NCBI RefSeq assembly: GCF_011045015.1
Contig: NZ_JAAKZY010000014.1
Coordinates: 23,978-87,977, forward strand
From: Streptomyces scabichelini
GTDB lineage: Bacteria > Actinomycetota > Actinomycetes > Streptomycetales > Streptomycetaceae
Direction of reading: 5' to 3'
Length of the DNA: 64,000 nucleotides
The notes beneath the pieces were generated by a model. That model saw nothing but the letters and a program-made list of their open reading frames with translations, was not told where the DNA came from and did not search any database. Positions within the stretch are counted from its first letter, which is position 1. Each line of letters opens with the position of its first letter. Position numbers and translations under genes: made by a program. Below are positions 8,384-16,783 of this stretch, piece by piece.

Positions 8384-9726
8384 CCCACCAGCTCCTTGCC
8401 CTTGGCGAGCTGGTCGTTCATCTGCTTGTTCAGCGCGTCCGCGACCTTGCCCGCGGAGGTACCGGACTTGACCGCACCCGGCAGTACCTTGCTGATCACC
8501 CCGTCCAGGGCCGCGATCTGGGCGTACGGGGTAAAGGTCAGGGTCTCGAAGTGGGCGAGCTCCTGCTCCTGCACCTTGAAGGCCTGCTTCTGGTACGGCT
8601 TGTCCTGCGGCATCTTCGCGCGCAGCGACTTCAGCGCGGGAATGCCCCAGCCGCCGGCGGCCCGGCCCTGGGCGGGCTCTCCGCCGAAGAACCACTCGAA
8701 GAACTTCCAGGCCGCGTCCTTGTTCTTGGCGTCCCTGGGCATCCAGAAGCCGGTCGCGCCGAAGCAGGGGCTGACGCGGTTGCTGCCCAGCTGGGGAGCG
8801 GGTGCGAAGCGGGAGACATCGGCGACCTTGGGATCGGCGGAGATCGCCCCGCCGAACCAGTAGCCGTCGGTGGCCATCGCCATCCGGCCCGCCTGGTAGG
8901 TCGGCCAGTCCCAGCCGTCCGGGTTCGGGTTGACGACGCTCGGGCCGATGTCGGCCTTCGTGTAGTCCAGGTACCACTGCAGCGCCTTGCGCGCCTCGGG
9001 GGACGAGAAGTCCACCGAGGCCAGATCCTCGGCGAACAGGCTGCCGCCGGCCGACGCGGTCATGCCCATCAGCTGGGAGAAGTAGCCGAGTCCGCTGGCG
9101 TTCAGGCCGTACACCTTCACCTTGCCGAGCCGGCGCTTCGTCAGCTCCTTGCCGAGGTCCAGCCACTCGTCGCAGGACAGCGGCTCACTCTCGCCGGGCA
9201 GGTCCAGCTTCGCGGCCTCGAACAGGTCGGAGCGATACCAGAACATCTGGTCCTGCGAGAAGTCCTTGGCCATGCCGTAGCGGGGGCCCGCGCCCTGCTT
9301 GCTGCCGTCGTACCGCCAGAGGTCGTTGACCGGGTCGAGGTCGGCGGGCTTGAGCACCGTGCTCTTGGCGAAGTACGGGTCCAGATCGGCCATCAGGCCG
9401 CGCGCGGCGAAGTACGGGGTTTCCACAGCGCCGAGCCCGCGCACCAGGTCCGGCGGGGTCTTGCCGGCCAGCATGGCGTTGAGTTTGGTGGCGTCGGTCT
9501 TGAGGAACCTGATCTTCACGCCCAGTGCCTTCTGGGCGGCCTTGATGTCGAAGTCCTCCTTCTCGCACATGACCGTGAGCGTCGTGCTGCCGCTCTTCGA
9601 ACCGCTGCCGCCCGAGCCGTCGTCGACGGAAGCGGCACAGCCGGACAGCGCGGCGGCGCCGAGCGCGGCACCGGAGTAGGTGAGGAAACGACGTCTGTCG
9701 AGAGACCCTGTGGTCGGGACTGACAT
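8380..9726 (-). CDS. Sugar ABC transporter substrate-binding lipoprotein
   Basis: 448 residues. The N-terminus has a twin-arginine patch DRRRFLTYSG followed by a hydrophobic stretch and a lipobox LSGC at about residues 26-29, so it is probably a Tat-exported lipoprotein. The mature part fits family 1 extracellular solute-binding proteins (for example DLVRGLGAVETPYFAARGLM and YLDYTKADIGPSV). I chose MSVPTTGSLDRRRF at 9726 over an in-frame start at 9849 because it places the signal peptide at the N-terminus. It is the first gene of the minus-strand operon, so the promoter should lie in 9727-10234. Confidence 0.92.
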   Translation of the reverse strand: MSVPTTGSLDRRRFLTYSGAALGAAALSGCAASVDDGSGGSGSKSGSTTLTVMCEKEDFDIKAAQKALGVKIRFLKTDATKLNAMLAGKTPPDLVRGLGAVETPYFAARGLMADLDPYFAKSTVLKPADLDPVNDLWRYDGSKQGAGPRYGMAKDFSQDQMFWYRSDLFEAAKLDLPGESEPLSCDEWLDLGKELTKRRLGKVKVYGLNASGLGYFSQLMGMTASAGGSLFAEDLASVDFSSPEARKALQWYLDYTKADIGPSVVNPNPDGWDWPTYQAGRMAMATDGYWFGGAISADPKVADVSRFAPAPQLGSNRVSPCFGATGFWMPRDAKNKDAAWKFFEWFFGGEPAQGRAAGGWGIPALKSLRAKMPQDKPYQKQAFKVQEQELAHFETLTFTPYAQIAALDGVISKVLPGAVKSGTSAGKVADALNKQMNDQLAKGKELVG

Positions 9727-9892
9727 GACTGGACAGCCTTTCGTACGGGACGTATCGGGCATGCGGAGCTGCCGCCGGGGGAAGCGGCAAGAGGAGCGGC
9801 AAAGGAACACCGGCGTGGGGACGGACCGGGCGGGAAGCGTCGGGCTCACTCAGCCATGGCGCGAGAGGTCCCGGACCGGGCGCGCACACGGC

Positions 9893-9928
9893 TGTCGTGC
9901 ATGTGTGTCGTGTCGTGCATGTGTGTCG
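9893..9928. repeat. Perfect 18-bp tandem duplication in the divergent promoter region
   Basis: TGTCGTGCATGTGTGTCG occurs at 9893-9910 and again immediately at 9911-9928. It lies about 170 bp upstream of the binding-protein start within the 508-bp gap 9727-10234. Apart from this duplication and the palindromes at 10051-10131, I see no gene or RNA in the gap, which must hold promoters for both arms. Confidence 0.8.
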
Positions 9929-10050
9929 GTACCGCCTCGTCCGGCCGCGACGGCGACGGTGGTCGCGTCCGCGGTGACCCTCCCGGGGCGCCTCGTGGCG
10001 CACCCCATCCATGGCTGGAATTCGGCGATGACACTGCTGCGTTCACATGG

Positions 10051-10108
10051 ACCGGTTTCTGTGGCTCTGCCCAGAGATGTCGTCTATTTCCTGCTGGGGA
10101 AACCGGTT
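10051..10108. promoter_or_regulatory. Candidate LacI-family operator pair
   Basis: ACCGGTTT at 10051-10058 and AAACCGGT at 10100-10107 (the latter inside the palindrome AACCGGTT) lie 49 bp apart between the divergent sugar arms. CG-centred palindromes of this form are typical LacI-family sites. The first sits in an imperfect 20-bp palindrome with outer CACA/TGTG. A further AACGTT core flanked by AACTT and AAGTT lies at 10115-10135. The LacI gene starts 127 bp downstream. Binding is inferred. Confidence 0.5.
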
Positions 10109-10234
10109 GACTCGAACTTCGGCGAACGTTAAGTTGCAGCGCCAGACGATGTCAAGAGGCTGTTAAGAGAACAGAATGCGCCACCGCCGCACACGCCGAG
10201 CGGCCCCTGGCGCCCACCGGAGAGGGGGACCCAC

Positions 10235-11284
10235 GTGCCGGAACAGCCCGTCAGGGCGAGGCTGGTGGACGTGGCGGAGAGGGCCGGAGTCTCCAAGGCC
10301 ACCGTGTCCAAGCTGCTCAACGGCCGTCAGGACCTGTCCGTGCGGCCGGAGACGCGCCAACGCGTCCTGGAGGCAGCCGAGGCACTCGGCTACCGGCCGC
10401 ATTCCGGGGCCCGTGCGCTGGCCGGCGCCAGCACGCACGTACTGGCCCTGCTGGTCCCCGCCCTCGGCAACCCCACGTACGTCACCATCGCCCGAGGCGC
10501 CTACCAGCGCGCCCGTCAGCTCGGCTATCTCTCCCTGCTGGCCGAGGACTTCGACGGGCAGGAAGCCGACGAGTCGTTCAACGACCTGGTGCAGGAGGGC
10601 AGGGTCGACGGGCTGCTCATCGCCTCGGCCCGCCCCGGCCACCCCCTGCTGGACACCCTGAGCCGCAGCCCTGTCCCGCACGTCTTCCTCAACCGCGCCG
10701 TGCCGGGATCCGGCCGCAGCGTCACCATGGACGTCGCCCGCTCCAGTGTGACCGCACTCGACCACCTGCACGGCCTCGGACACCGCGCGGTCGGCCACAT
10801 CGCGGGTCCGCCCGGGATAACGCCCAGCGAGGTCCGCAAGGAGGCGTTCCTGCGCCACGCCGAAGCACTCGGGCTGGATGCGGCTCCGGTCGCCTCCGGG
10901 GAGTTCACCGAGGACGGCGGCGGCTTCGCGGCGCGGGAACTGCTGCGCCCCACCGACGGTGGCGAGCGCCCGCCGGTCACCGCCCTCTACACCAGCTCGC
11001 TCGCCCAGGCGATCGGTGCCATGGCCGCGATCCGGCAGCTCGGCCTGAGGATTCCGGAGGACGTCTCCGTGGTCGGCAATGACGACCTGCCCGTGGCGGC
11101 GCACCTCCATCCCCCGCTGACCACCGTGGCGATGCCCCTGTACGAGCTGGGAACCGCGGCCGTGGACGCCCTGGTGGCCACCATCGAGGGTGCGCCGGTG
11201 GGAGACGTCGTCGTACCGACCGAGCCGCGGCTGATGCTGCGCGGCTCCACGACCAGACCGGCAGGACCAGGAGAAACGCCATGA
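10235..11284 (+). CDS. LacI-family transcriptional regulator of the sugar island
   Basis: 349 residues. The HTH is at residues 8-35 (VDVAERAGVSKATVSKLLNG) with the hinge helix after it, then a periplasmic-binding-protein-like effector domain to the C-terminus. The GTG start at 10235 follows a GGAGAGGGGG ribosome site. It is divergent from the transporter and glycosidase operon and overlaps the SDR start by ATGA, so regulator and pathway enzymes are co-transcribed. It probably represses both arms until a pathway sugar or sugar acid binds; the effector is unknown. Confidence 0.93.
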   Translation: MPEQPVRARLVDVAERAGVSKATVSKLLNGRQDLSVRPETRQRVLEAAEALGYRPHSGARALAGASTHVLALLVPALGNPTYVTIARGAYQRARQLGYLSLLAEDFDGQEADESFNDLVQEGRVDGLLIASARPGHPLLDTLSRSPVPHVFLNRAVPGSGRSVTMDVARSSVTALDHLHGLGHRAVGHIAGPPGITPSEVRKEAFLRHAEALGLDAAPVASGEFTEDGGGFAARELLRPTDGGERPPVTALYTSSLAQAIGAMAAIRQLGLRIPEDVSVVGNDDLPVAAHLHPPLTTVAMPLYELGTAAVDALVATIEGAPVGDVVVPTEPRLMLRGSTTRPAGPGETP

Positions 11285-12048
11285 CCGTCGCCGCCGCACC
11301 GGCGCGTTTCACCGGCCGTACGGCCCTGCTCACCGCGGCCGCCTCCGGCATCGGGGCGGCCACCGCCCGTCGGCTGGCGGCGGAGGGAGCGTCGGTCCTC
11401 GTCACCGACGTGGATGCCAAGGGCGCCCATCGCGTCGCCGAGGAGATCCGCACCGCGGGAGGCCGGGCGCGGGACCTGCGCCTCGACGTCACCTCACCGA
11501 GTGAGTGGGGCGCGGCCGTCGCCGAGGCCGAGTCCTGGACCGGGCGCCTCGACGTACTCCACCTCAACGCCGGCCAGAACCTGCCCGGAGCCGCACACGA
11601 ACTGGACGACGCCGGCTGGCACGATCAGCTGCGGCTCTGCCTCGACTCCGTCTTCTACGGTGTCCGGGCCGCCGTGCCCCTGCTCAGGACGGCCGGGGGC
11701 GCGGTGGTGATCACCTCCTCCGTACACGCGGTCATCGGCTTCAAGGGCTTCCCCGCGTACGCGGCGGCCAAGGGCGGGATCGACGCCCTCGTACGCCAGC
11801 TCGCCGTCGAGTACGCCGGGCAGATCAGGTTCAACGCCGTCCTGCCCGGAGCCGTGGCCACCGCCCTGTGGGCCGAGGTGCCCATGGAGTACAAGGCGCA
11901 GACCATGGCACGCACCCCCGTCGGCCGGCTCGGCACCCCCGAGGACATCGCCGCCGCCGTCGCCTTCCTCGCCTCCGAGGACGCCTCCTTCGTCACCGGC
12001 CAGAACCTGCTCGTGGACGGTGGCCGCAGCATCAGCTCCCAGGAGTAG
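11281..12048 (+). CDS. SDR oxidoreductase, probable sugar 1-dehydrogenase
   Basis: 255 residues, classical short-chain dehydrogenase length. The nucleotide-binding motif reads TAAASGIG (residues 16-23), where the usual first glycine of TGxxxGxG is alanine. The acidic VTDVD after strand 2 suggests NAD. The active-site tyrosine and lysine are in YAAAKGG near residue 160, with serines in ITSSVHA. In this setting the expected reaction is oxidation of a hexose or pentose at C1 to the lactone. It is coupled to LacI by an ATGA overlap, with dgoD 133 bp downstream. Substrate is inferred from context only. Confidence 0.85.
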   Translation: MTVAAAPARFTGRTALLTAAASGIGAATARRLAAEGASVLVTDVDAKGAHRVAEEIRTAGGRARDLRLDVTSPSEWGAAVAEAESWTGRLDVLHLNAGQNLPGAAHELDDAGWHDQLRLCLDSVFYGVRAAVPLLRTAGGAVVITSSVHAVIGFKGFPAYAAAKGGIDALVRQLAVEYAGQIRFNAVLPGAVATALWAEVPMEYKAQTMARTPVGRLGTPEDIAAAVAFLASEDASFVTGQNLLVDGGRSISSQE

Positions 12049-12057
12049 ACCGCCCTC

Positions 12058-12092
12058 GCCCGTTCCAGACCTGACCCCTGCCCGCTCCAGAC
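12058..12092. repeat. Imperfect 13-bp direct repeat after the SDR stop
   Basis: GCCCGTTCCAGAC (12058-12070) and GCCCGCTCCAGAC (12080-12092) are 22 bp apart, beginning 10 bp after the stop of the SDR gene. It is one of several short duplications next to stop codons in this window. Confidence 0.6.
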
Positions 12093-12181
12093 AGGCATGA
12101 CCGGCCTCCGCATCCCGGTGGGCCGCGCCTGCGGGCGTCCTGCACAGCAACCCCTTCCTCACAGGACCGGAGATCCACCGC

Positions 12182-13327
12182 ATGAAGATCACTGGATACG
12201 AGCTTTTCCTCGTCGAACCGCGCTGGCTCTTCCTGCGCGTCGACACCGACGAGGGCATCTCCGGCTGGGGAGAGCCCATCGTCGAGGGCAAGGCCCACAC
12301 GGTCGCCAAGTGCGTCGAGGAGATGTTCGACTATCTCCTGGGGCAGGACCCGGCCCGTATCGAGGAGCACTGGCAGGTGCTGGCCAAGAGCGGTTTCTAC
12401 CGTGGAGGCGTCGTACTCAACAGCGCCTTGGCCGGCATCGACCAGGCCCTGTGGGACATCGCGGGCAAGACCCACGGTGTGCCGGTGTATCAGCTGCTCG
12501 GCGGCCACGTCCGCGACCGGGTACGCGTCTACGGCTGGGTCGGAGGGGAGACCCTCGAGGAACTGGGTGAGTCGGCAGCCGCGCAGGTCGCCAAGGGTAT
12601 GACGGCGGTCAAGCTCAACCCCTGCGGCCAGTTGGAGCCACTCGCCACGCCCGCCGCGATCAACGCCATCGTGGACGGGGTGAGTGCGGTCCGCGAAGCC
12701 ATCGGCCCGGAGCGCGATCTGGCACTCGACTTCCACGGCCGGTTCAGCGGGGCGATGTCCCGCCGCGTACTGCCCCTGCTCGAGCCCCTGCTGCCGATGT
12801 TCGTCGAGGAGCCGGTGCTGCCGGAGTTCTCCCAGGACCTCGGCGCCGTGGTGCGCTCCACCTCCATCCCCATAGCCACCGGCGAACGGCTCTACTCCCG
12901 CTGGGACTTCCGCTCGGTGCTCTCCGACGGCATCGCCGTGGCCCAGCCCGACATCAGCCACGCCGGAGGCATCTCCGAGAGCCGCCGGATCGCCGCGATG
13001 GCCGAGGCCTACGACGTCGTGGTGGCCCCGCACTGCCCGCTCGGCCCGATCGCCCTCGCGGCCAGCCTCCAACTCGACTTCGCGATCCCCAACTTCCTCA
13101 TCCAGGAACAGGCGCTGGGCATCGGCTACGGCGACAGCAGCGGGCTGCTGGACTACCTCGCCGACACCACGCCCTTCACGTTCCGCGACGGCTACATCGA
13201 CCGCCCCACCGCGCCCGGACTCGGCATCACCATCGACGAGGACGCGGTCCGCGCCGCCGCCGAACGCGGCCACCGCTGGCGCAACCCGGTCTGGCGCAAC
13301 ACGGACGGCTCACTGGCCTCCTGGTAG
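12182..13327 (+). CDS. dgoD: D-galactonate dehydratase (enolase superfamily)
   Basis: 381 residues, collinear with E. coli DgoD as I remember it: EGISGWGEPIVEGKA, SGFYRGGVVLNSALAGIDQ, IAGKTHGVPVYQLLGG and a C-terminus ending in WRNPVWR. The reaction is galactonate to 2-keto-3-deoxygalactonate plus water. Metal ligands and catalytic residues are visible in AVKLNPC, LALDFHGRFS, MFVEEPVL, IATGERLYSR and VAPHCPLGP. The start is ATG at 12182. It supplies the dehydratase step between the lactonase and the kinase/aldolase pair on the other arm. Activity on related aldonates cannot be excluded. Confidence 0.93.
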   Translation: MKITGYELFLVEPRWLFLRVDTDEGISGWGEPIVEGKAHTVAKCVEEMFDYLLGQDPARIEEHWQVLAKSGFYRGGVVLNSALAGIDQALWDIAGKTHGVPVYQLLGGHVRDRVRVYGWVGGETLEELGESAAAQVAKGMTAVKLNPCGQLEPLATPAAINAIVDGVSAVREAIGPERDLALDFHGRFSGAMSRRVLPLLEPLLPMFVEEPVLPEFSQDLGAVVRSTSIPIATGERLYSRWDFRSVLSDGIAVAQPDISHAGGISESRRIAAMAEAYDVVVAPHCPLGPIALAASLQLDFAIPNFLIQEQALGIGYGDSSGLLDYLADTTPFTFRDGYIDRPTAPGLGITIDEDAVRAAAERGHRWRNPVWRNTDGSLASW

Positions 13328-13376
13328 ACGACGCCTTCCCCGGGCCCCGGGCAGCGGCTCGGGAATCGGGGCGCCG

Positions 13377-14249
13377 GTGACGCGTAGCAGTGGGTCCATC
13401 ATCGTCACCGGCGCCACCGGACACGTCGGCCGTCTTGTCATCGAGGAGCTGCTGGAGAAGGTTCCGGTCGATCGGGTCACGGCCGTCGTGCGGAACAGGG
13501 AGAAGGCCGCCGACCTCGCGGCGCGCGGCGTGCGGATCGCGGTCGCCGACTACAACGCTCCCGAGACCTTCGACGGTCTGTTCTCCGCCGGCGACAAGGT
13601 GCTGCTGATCTCCAGCAGCGAGACGGACAAGGACCGTGTCGCCCAGCACAAGGTCGTCGTGGACGCCGCCAAGGCGGCCGATGTGGCGCTCCTCGCCTTC
13701 ACCAGCACCGCCGCCACCCTCAAGGCTTCCCTCGCCGACGACCTCCGCGCCACCGAGCAGGTCATCCAGGACTCCGGCGTTCCTTATGTGGTGCTGGGCA
13801 ATTATTGGTACCACGAGAACGAGACACAGCAGCTCGCCCAGATCCTGGCGCACGGTGCCGTGCTGCGGGCCGCGGGAGAGGGCCGGATCGCCTCCGCCAG
13901 TCGCGCCGACTACGCCGCCGCCGAGGTACTGACCGGTGAGGGGCACGAGAACAAGACGTACGAGCTGGGCGGCGACGAGGCGTGGAGCCTTGCCGAGTTC
14001 GCGGCCGAGATCGGCAGGCAGACCGGCAGGGAGATCGCCTACACGCCTGTCTCCGTCGACACTCTCAGCGGCGTCCTCGCCGACGCGGGCGTGCCCGGCC
14101 CCTTCGTCGCCACCCTCGTCGGCGTGGACGCGTCCATCGAGAAGGGCGAGTTGGCCGTCCTCACCGGCGATCTCTCACGCCTCATCGGCCGTCCGACCAC
14201 ACCGATCGCCGATTCCATCGCGGCGGCGCTCAAGGCACTCGACAGCTGA
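13377..14249 (+). CDS. NmrA/QorB-like NAD(P)H-binding oxidoreductase
   Basis: 290 residues. An N-terminal Rossmann motif IIVTGATGHVGRLVIEELL is followed by NmrA-type features (LLISSSETDKDRVAQHKVVVDAA and YVVLGNYWYHEN), as in quinone oxidoreductase 2 or redox-sensing proteins. The classical SDR tyrosine-lysine pair is not obvious, as expected in this group. The GTG start is 49 bp after dgoD, so co-transcription is possible but no pathway role is evident. It may simply be a downstream housekeeping reductase or quinone-responsive protein. Confidence 0.8.
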   Translation: MTRSSGSIIVTGATGHVGRLVIEELLEKVPVDRVTAVVRNREKAADLAARGVRIAVADYNAPETFDGLFSAGDKVLLISSSETDKDRVAQHKVVVDAAKAADVALLAFTSTAATLKASLADDLRATEQVIQDSGVPYVVLGNYWYHENETQQLAQILAHGAVLRAAGEGRIASASRADYAAAEVLTGEGHENKTYELGGDEAWSLAEFAAEIGRQTGREIAYTPVSVDTLSGVLADAGVPGPFVATLVGVDASIEKGELAVLTGDLSRLIGRPTTPIADSIAAALKALDS

Positions 14250-14311
14250 GGTTCCCGCTGTCCCAGGCCCCTCCCCGTCGCAGCCCGGTTGGCCCGGTTC
14301 GGGTGGTGGTC

Positions 14312-15019
14312 TCAGGCGCTTGCCTGGGGTTGTGCCGGGCTGAGGTAGTGCACGGTCGTCTGTGCGGTGTGCGGGGCGAGCAGGCCCTGGAGTTCCTCCG
14401 CTGCGACCTTGAGGAGGTCGCCGTCGCGGGTGGCGTGGAGGGTTTCGAGGACGAAGGTGACGTGGGTGGAGTCCTCGGTGACGCGGGTGCGGTGGGCGTC
14501 GCGGTGGTTCCAGTGGCGGGTCAGGACGCCGGTGGCGTCCGCGTAGATGATCTCGCCGGGCTTGGGGTTCTCGACGGTGTCGGGTTCGCCGAGCGGGGTG
14601 AAGGACTCGGTGCCGTCCGCGTGGCGGATGTCGACGTCGCCGGTGACGTGGTCCAGGTCGAAGGCGCCGGCGGGCAGGGCGTGCCGTACGGAGACGGCGT
14701 TGTAGGAGTCGACGGCCGCATTGATGCGCGGCAGGGTGCCCTTCTTGGCGAGGCGGCGGCCGAGCGCGTCGACGCTGGGGCGGATACGGCGGGGGTTGGT
14801 GCCGAACGAGCGGTAGGCGGTGTGCCAGGCCTCGATGCGGGGGTCGGTCTCGTCGGCGGGGTGCCAGGTGCCGTCGGCGAGTTGTTGCTCCAGGTCCTCC
14901 AGGGCTGCGGTGGTGTGGGGCCAGGGTTCGCGGCTGCGCAGGCCGGTGGCGGTGACCAGGGCGATCAGAGTGTCGGGGAAGGCGTCCGCGACGGCGGGGG
15001 TGAGGCGGAAGGCGGGCAT
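14312..15019 (-). CDS. Stand-alone B3/B4 tRNA-binding-domain protein
   Basis: 235 residues resembling the B3/B4 domain of the phenylalanyl-tRNA synthetase beta subunit, which in the synthetase edits mischarged tRNA. Typical stretches are YRSFGTNPRRIRPSVDALGR, INAAVDSYNAVSVRHALP and DTVENPKPGEIIYADATGVL. No other synthetase domain is present. It is the last gene of a likely operon EamA-PaiB-B3/B4 divergent from an XRE-cupin regulator. Its job as a free protein (tRNA or aminoacyl-compound handling) is unknown. The TGCG microsatellite lies 19 bp before its start. Confidence 0.85.
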   Translation of the reverse strand: MPAFRLTPAVADAFPDTLIALVTATGLRSREPWPHTTAALEDLEQQLADGTWHPADETDPRIEAWHTAYRSFGTNPRRIRPSVDALGRRLAKKGTLPRINAAVDSYNAVSVRHALPAGAFDLDHVTGDVDIRHADGTESFTPLGEPDTVENPKPGEIIYADATGVLTRHWNHRDAHRTRVTEDSTHVTFVLETLHATRDGDLLKVAAEELQGLLAPHTAQTTVHYLSPAQPQASA

Positions 15020-15037
15020 GGGCGGGTTTCCGTTTCC

Positions 15038-15062
15038 TGCGTGCGTGCGTGCGTGCGTGCGT
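15038..15062. repeat. TGCG tetranucleotide microsatellite
   Basis: About six TGCG units run from 15038 to 15062, followed by degenerate AGTG copies. The tract lies between the PaiB-like stop (15104) and the B3/B4 start (15019), in the leader of the B3/B4 gene, where unit gain or loss would change the ribosome-site context. Confidence 0.85.
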
Positions 15063-15103
15063 CAGTGAGTGAGTGAATGCGTGCGGGGCGGTCGGGGTGG
15101 GGG

Positions 15104-15751
15104 TCAGGGTTTCCAGGGGCCGATGCGGTCCCGGCGGCGGCGCTGCTGGCGTGCGGCGGGCGCGTCGAGGCCCTGGCCGCGTGCGGTGAGGTGGTCGGCG
15201 ACGGTGGTGCGGTGCTCGACGGGCTTGTGGTCGTCGTACTTGAACTTGGCCTGTACGTCGGCGACTTCGAGGCGCAGGCCACGGATGCCGGGCAGCATCC
15301 GGCCGTAGGGCGGCTGGTCGACGGCGACGGGAGCGTGGTCACCGTCGGGCTGGAAGTGGGCGAGCTGGCGGCGCAGCAGCTCGGCCTTGGCCTCGGGGTC
15401 GTCGACGATATGGGCGCGACAGGTGAACTGGACGGCTGTGTAGTAGCTGGTGGGGACGCCGTCGGTAGGCGGAGTGTCGGCTTGGGCGCGCCAGGGGCCG
15501 GGGACGAAGGCGTAGTCACCGATGACGGTGAAGACGACGTTCGCGTCGTGCTCGATCGCCTTCCAGACCGGGTTGGGCCGGGCGAGGTGGATCAGGAGAT
15601 GGTCGCCGTCGCTCGTGAAGTGAGTGGGCACGGTCATGGGCGGGTGGCCGGGCAGGCCGTTGACGCTGAGCTGTCCGAAGTCGTGGCCTTCGGCGATCCA
15701 GGCTTGCCATTCGGCTTCGTCCAGGCCGGCGTCCCAGGGCTGGATGAGCAT
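15104..15751 (-). CDS. PaiB-like FMN-binding negative transcriptional regulator family protein
   Basis: 215 residues. The fold family is the FMN-binding split barrel, seen in GQLSVNGLPGHPPMTVPTHF, LLIHLARPNPVWKAI and VVFTVIGDYAFVPGPW, with PPYGRMLPGIRGLRLEV near residue 155. In Bacillus PaiB acts with PaiA in protease and sporulation control, but most homologues are uncharacterised and may be enzymes. A basic C-terminal tail (RQQRRRRDR) is visible. It is probably co-transcribed with the EamA transporter 72 bp upstream. Confidence 0.85.
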   Translation of the reverse strand: MLIQPWDAGLDEAEWQAWIAEGHDFGQLSVNGLPGHPPMTVPTHFTSDGDHLLIHLARPNPVWKAIEHDANVVFTVIGDYAFVPGPWRAQADTPPTDGVPTSYYTAVQFTCRAHIVDDPEAKAELLRRQLAHFQPDGDHAPVAVDQPPYGRMLPGIRGLRLEVADVQAKFKYDDHKPVEHRTTVADHLTARGQGLDAPAARQQRRRRDRIGPWKP

Positions 15752-15792
15752 GCTCGTCTCCTTGCGTCGTCGGCTGCGGGGTGGGCTTGCTT

Positions 15793-15824
15793 GGGCTGCG
15801 GGGCTGCGGGGCTGCGGGGCTGCT
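15793..15824. repeat. Four tandem GGGCTGCG octamers at the transporter stop
   Basis: GGGCTGCG is repeated four times (the last ending T) from 15793, reaching the first base of the EamA gene stop triplet at 15824-15826. It is one of several stop-adjacent tandem repeats in the window. Confidence 0.8.
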
Positions 15825-16660
15825 CAGGTCAGGGCGAGGAGACTGACGGCGACGGCGGCGGTGCCCAGGCCGACGAGCTGGCCACGCCGGACGCGTTCGG
15901 CGAGCACGCCGCGGGCGAGCAGGACCGTGCCGGCCGGATAAAGGGCGACGATCACGGCGACGACGGCGAGGTCCCCGCTGCGGGCGGCGAGCAGGAACAG
16001 CAGGTTCGCCACGGAATCCAGCACACCCGCGGCTGCGGACATCGCGTACGCGGGCCGCTCCGAGCCCAGCCTGCGATACATCACCCCCGCCGCGGCCAGG
16101 GTGACGGCCGAGGAGACCGCCCGGCCCACGATCAGCGGCGCCACCCCGCTGTCGGACGGCGTCTGGTGCAGGAAGACCAGCTGGAGGGCGATGGCGGCGC
16201 CCGCGCCGAAAGCCAGCAGCAGCGCCGTACGGGAGGGGCGCGCCGACCCTGCGCCGTGTCCTGCGCTGACCAGCACGACCGCCACCAGCGCGAGCGGCAG
16301 ACCCACCATGCCCGCAACGGCCAGGTGCTCGCCCTGCAACAGGCCCACCCCGACAGGCAGAGCGGCGGACACCAGCGCGGTCACCGGCGACAGCACGTTC
16401 ATCGGACCGATCGCCAGCGTGCGATACAGCAGGACGAACGCGGCGGCGGAGGCGACCCCGGACGCGGCACCCCAGCCAAGGGCGCCGACGCTGAACGAAG
16501 CACCGAGCACCGGCCACAGCAACAGCTCGACCACGAGAGACGCCGGGGCCGCGATCATCACCGTACGCAGCACATGAGCCTTACGGGCGCCGAGGCCGCC
16601 GAGGAAATCGGCGCATCCATAGGCGAGTGAGCTGCCCAGGGCCAGCAGCAGAGCGATCAC
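15824..16660 (-). CDS. EamA/DMT-family transporter
   Basis: 278 residues with about ten hydrophobic segments in two EamA halves: MIALLLALGSSLAYGCADFL opens the first, and ALLLAFGAGAAIALQLVFLH opens the second near residue 145. Such proteins export amino acids, nucleosides or drugs. It leads a minus-strand operon with the PaiB-like and B3/B4 genes and is divergent from an XRE-cupin regulator. A TTGACA at 16731-16726 (minus) and TACGGT at 16706-16701 make a plausible promoter that contains two of the three regulator-type repeats. Substrate unknown. Confidence 0.88.
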   Translation of the reverse strand: MIALLLALGSSLAYGCADFLGGLGARKAHVLRTVMIAAPASLVVELLLWPVLGASFSVGALGWGAASGVASAAAFVLLYRTLAIGPMNVLSPVTALVSAALPVGVGLLQGEHLAVAGMVGLPLALVAVVLVSAGHGAGSARPSRTALLLAFGAGAAIALQLVFLHQTPSDSGVAPLIVGRAVSSAVTLAAAGVMYRRLGSERPAYAMSAAAGVLDSVANLLFLLAARSGDLAVVAVIVALYPAGTVLLARGVLAERVRRGQLVGLGTAAVAVSLLALT

Positions 16661-16690
16661 GGCACATCCCTTAATCCCTTACTATCATTC

Positions 16691-16742
16691 GAACGACCGC
16701 ACCGTACAACGTAACGACCGTTCCGTGTCAACCGAACGACCG
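16691..16742. promoter_or_regulatory. Three helically phased AACGACCG repeats, probable operator
   Basis: GAACGACCG at 16691-16699, TAACGACCG at 16712-16720 and GAACGACCG at 16734-16742 are direct repeats spaced 21 and 22 bp, two helical turns apart. They fill the 123-bp gap between the EamA and XRE-cupin genes. The middle copy lies between the candidate -35 and -10 of the EamA promoter. Binding by the XRE-cupin protein is inferred. Confidence 0.6.
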
Positions 16743-16783
16743 CGCGGTGCACTGTGATGGTCAGTGGCGAGGATGGAGATCAG

